In this document: positions 13,621-14,223 of the stretch, one piece after another
Layout of the letters: each line of letters begins with the position of its first letter
Position numbering within the stretch: the first letter of the stretch is position 1
Assembly (NCBI GenBank): GCA_002308515.1
Contig: DBVN01000038.1
Coordinates: 39,780 to 54,002, forward strand
Source: Verrucomicrobia bacterium UBA1263
GTDB taxonomy: Bacteria; Verrucomicrobiota; Verrucomicrobiia; Limisphaerales; UBA1412
Length of the DNA: 14,223 nt
Reading direction: 5' to 3'
Made by a program: the position numbers and the translations under genes
The notes under the pieces: model-generated
The model's input: the letters and a program-made list of their open reading frames with translations, nothing else
What the model was told of the DNA's origin: nothing
Database searches by the model: none

Positions 13621-14223
13621 TTATTTGAACACGGAGATGATCCCCATGACCAGCAGGGAGAAGATGATCAGCGGCAGGATATAGGTGATATACCAGCGCA
13701 TCCAGTTTTGGACTTTCCAGCCGCGGCCTGTATTGGCTTCGGTCATGAAGTTCTTCCAGCCCCAGCCGTTCCGCAAGGTGGCGAACAAAACAAAAATCAA
13801 CGCTCCCAGCGGCAGCAGACAGTTAGAGACCAGAAAGTCCTCCATGCCCATGATATCCAGCCCCGCCAGCTTCACCCGCGACCAGCAGTTGAACCCCAGT
13901 ACGCACGGCATGGAAAGAAGGCTCAGCGCGATGCCGTTGATAAGACAAGCCTTGCGCCGGCTCCATCCGGTGATGTCCCGGCAGCAGGAGAGGATATTCT
14001 CGAACACACCCAGCACCGTTGACAACGCGGCAAAGCTCATGAACACAAAGAACAGCATCCCCCACAAACGTCCCAGAGGCATGTTGTTGAAGATATTCGG
14101 CAAGGTCTCGAAAATCAGACTGGGGCCGGAATTGGGAGATACACCGTAAGTGAAGCAGGCCGGAAAGATGATCAGTCCCGATACGATGGCCGCAAAGGTA
14201 TCCAGAACGATCACATTGACCGA
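13621..14223 (-). CDS. Sodium:neurotransmitter symporter (NSS) family transporter, C-terminal part
   Basis: The frame is open from the stop at 13621 to the right edge, giving the last 201 residues; the N-terminus lies outside. NSS proteins such as LeuT and MhsT couple Na+ entry to uptake of amino acids. The visible part starts in TM7 (NVIVLDTFAAIVSGLIIFPA). It has the conserved GPSLIFETLPNIFNNMPLGRLWGMLFFVFM leading into TM8. There FAALST matches the region that supplies Na2-site residues in LeuT. Three more hydrophobic spans follow (about 87-110, 126-147 and 171-196), ending in GIISVFK. Five helices here fit the C-terminal half of an 11-TM bacterial NSS protein. Substrate cannot be read from this half. 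No terminator is visible beyond the stop. Confidence 0.9.
   Translation of the reverse strand, partial: SVNVIVLDTFAAIVSGLIIFPACFTYGVSPNSGPSLIFETLPNIFNNMPLGRLWGMLFFVFMSFAALSTVLGVFENILSCCRDITGWSRRKACLINGIALSLLSMPCVLGFNCWSRVKLAGLDIMGMEDFLVSNCLLPLGALIFVLFATLRNGWGWKNFMTEANTGRGWKVQNWMRWYITYILPLIIFSLLVMGIISVFK

Overview
The window is a chromosomal segment of a bacterium, most likely from the PVC group (Kiritimatiellota or Lentisphaerota) and possibly gut- or rumen-associated. That placement is inference. It rests on a secreted protein with an N-terminal 'YLVQYSTNL' type module, a Planctomycetes/Lentisphaera-like BNR protein fused to an SGNH esterase, a BspA-type leucine-rich-repeat protein ending in 'WNP', and an rpmE-prfA pair next to a Xer recombinase. 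No rRNA, tRNA, CRISPR array or insertion sequence was seen. No stretch longer than 300 bases lacks a gene.

Layout. (1) 1-1900, minus strand: a large secreted caspase-like protein, cut by the left edge, with a sigma70-type promoter (1949-1977). Its 5' third has ordinary base composition and the rest is strongly AT-rich. (2) 2109-3971, minus: a secreted sialidase-like beta-propeller fused to an SGNH esterase, followed by a strong terminator. (3) 4095-4826, plus: a YebC-family gene, ending at a hairpin shared with the converging fic gene. (4) 4916-7727, minus: an accessory block with two unrelated Fic-domain genes and a secreted protein of unknown function between them. The first Fic gene has a class II inhibitory motif and an HTH, and its promoter lies between perfect inverted repeats. 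The second has a VbhA-like N-terminus and a variant Fic motif, and lies 16 nt upstream of the secreted-protein gene. (5) 7995-10417, plus: a housekeeping cluster rpmE (L31), prfA (RF1) and a tyrosine recombinase of the XerC/XerD type. (6) 10432-11364, minus: a secreted, probably propeller-like protein of unknown role. (7) 11629-13401, plus: an AT-rich BspA-like LRR surface protein flanked by AT-rich DNA. (8) 13621-14223, minus: the C-terminal part of a sodium-symporter (NSS) family transporter, with a 10-bp tandem repeat just beyond its stop.

How it fits together. The housekeeping genes are GC-rich (for example 41 of 60 bases at 9001-9060). The caspase-like C-terminal region and the LRR gene are far poorer in GC (19 of 60 at 481-540, 21 of 60 at 12001-12060), which suggests separate acquisition. 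The parts most worth attention are the fic promoter architecture with its tiny overlapping upstream ORF, the Fic/secreted-protein operon, the secreted caspase-like protein, the propeller-esterase fusion, and a hairpin that buries part of the rpmE ribosome binding site.
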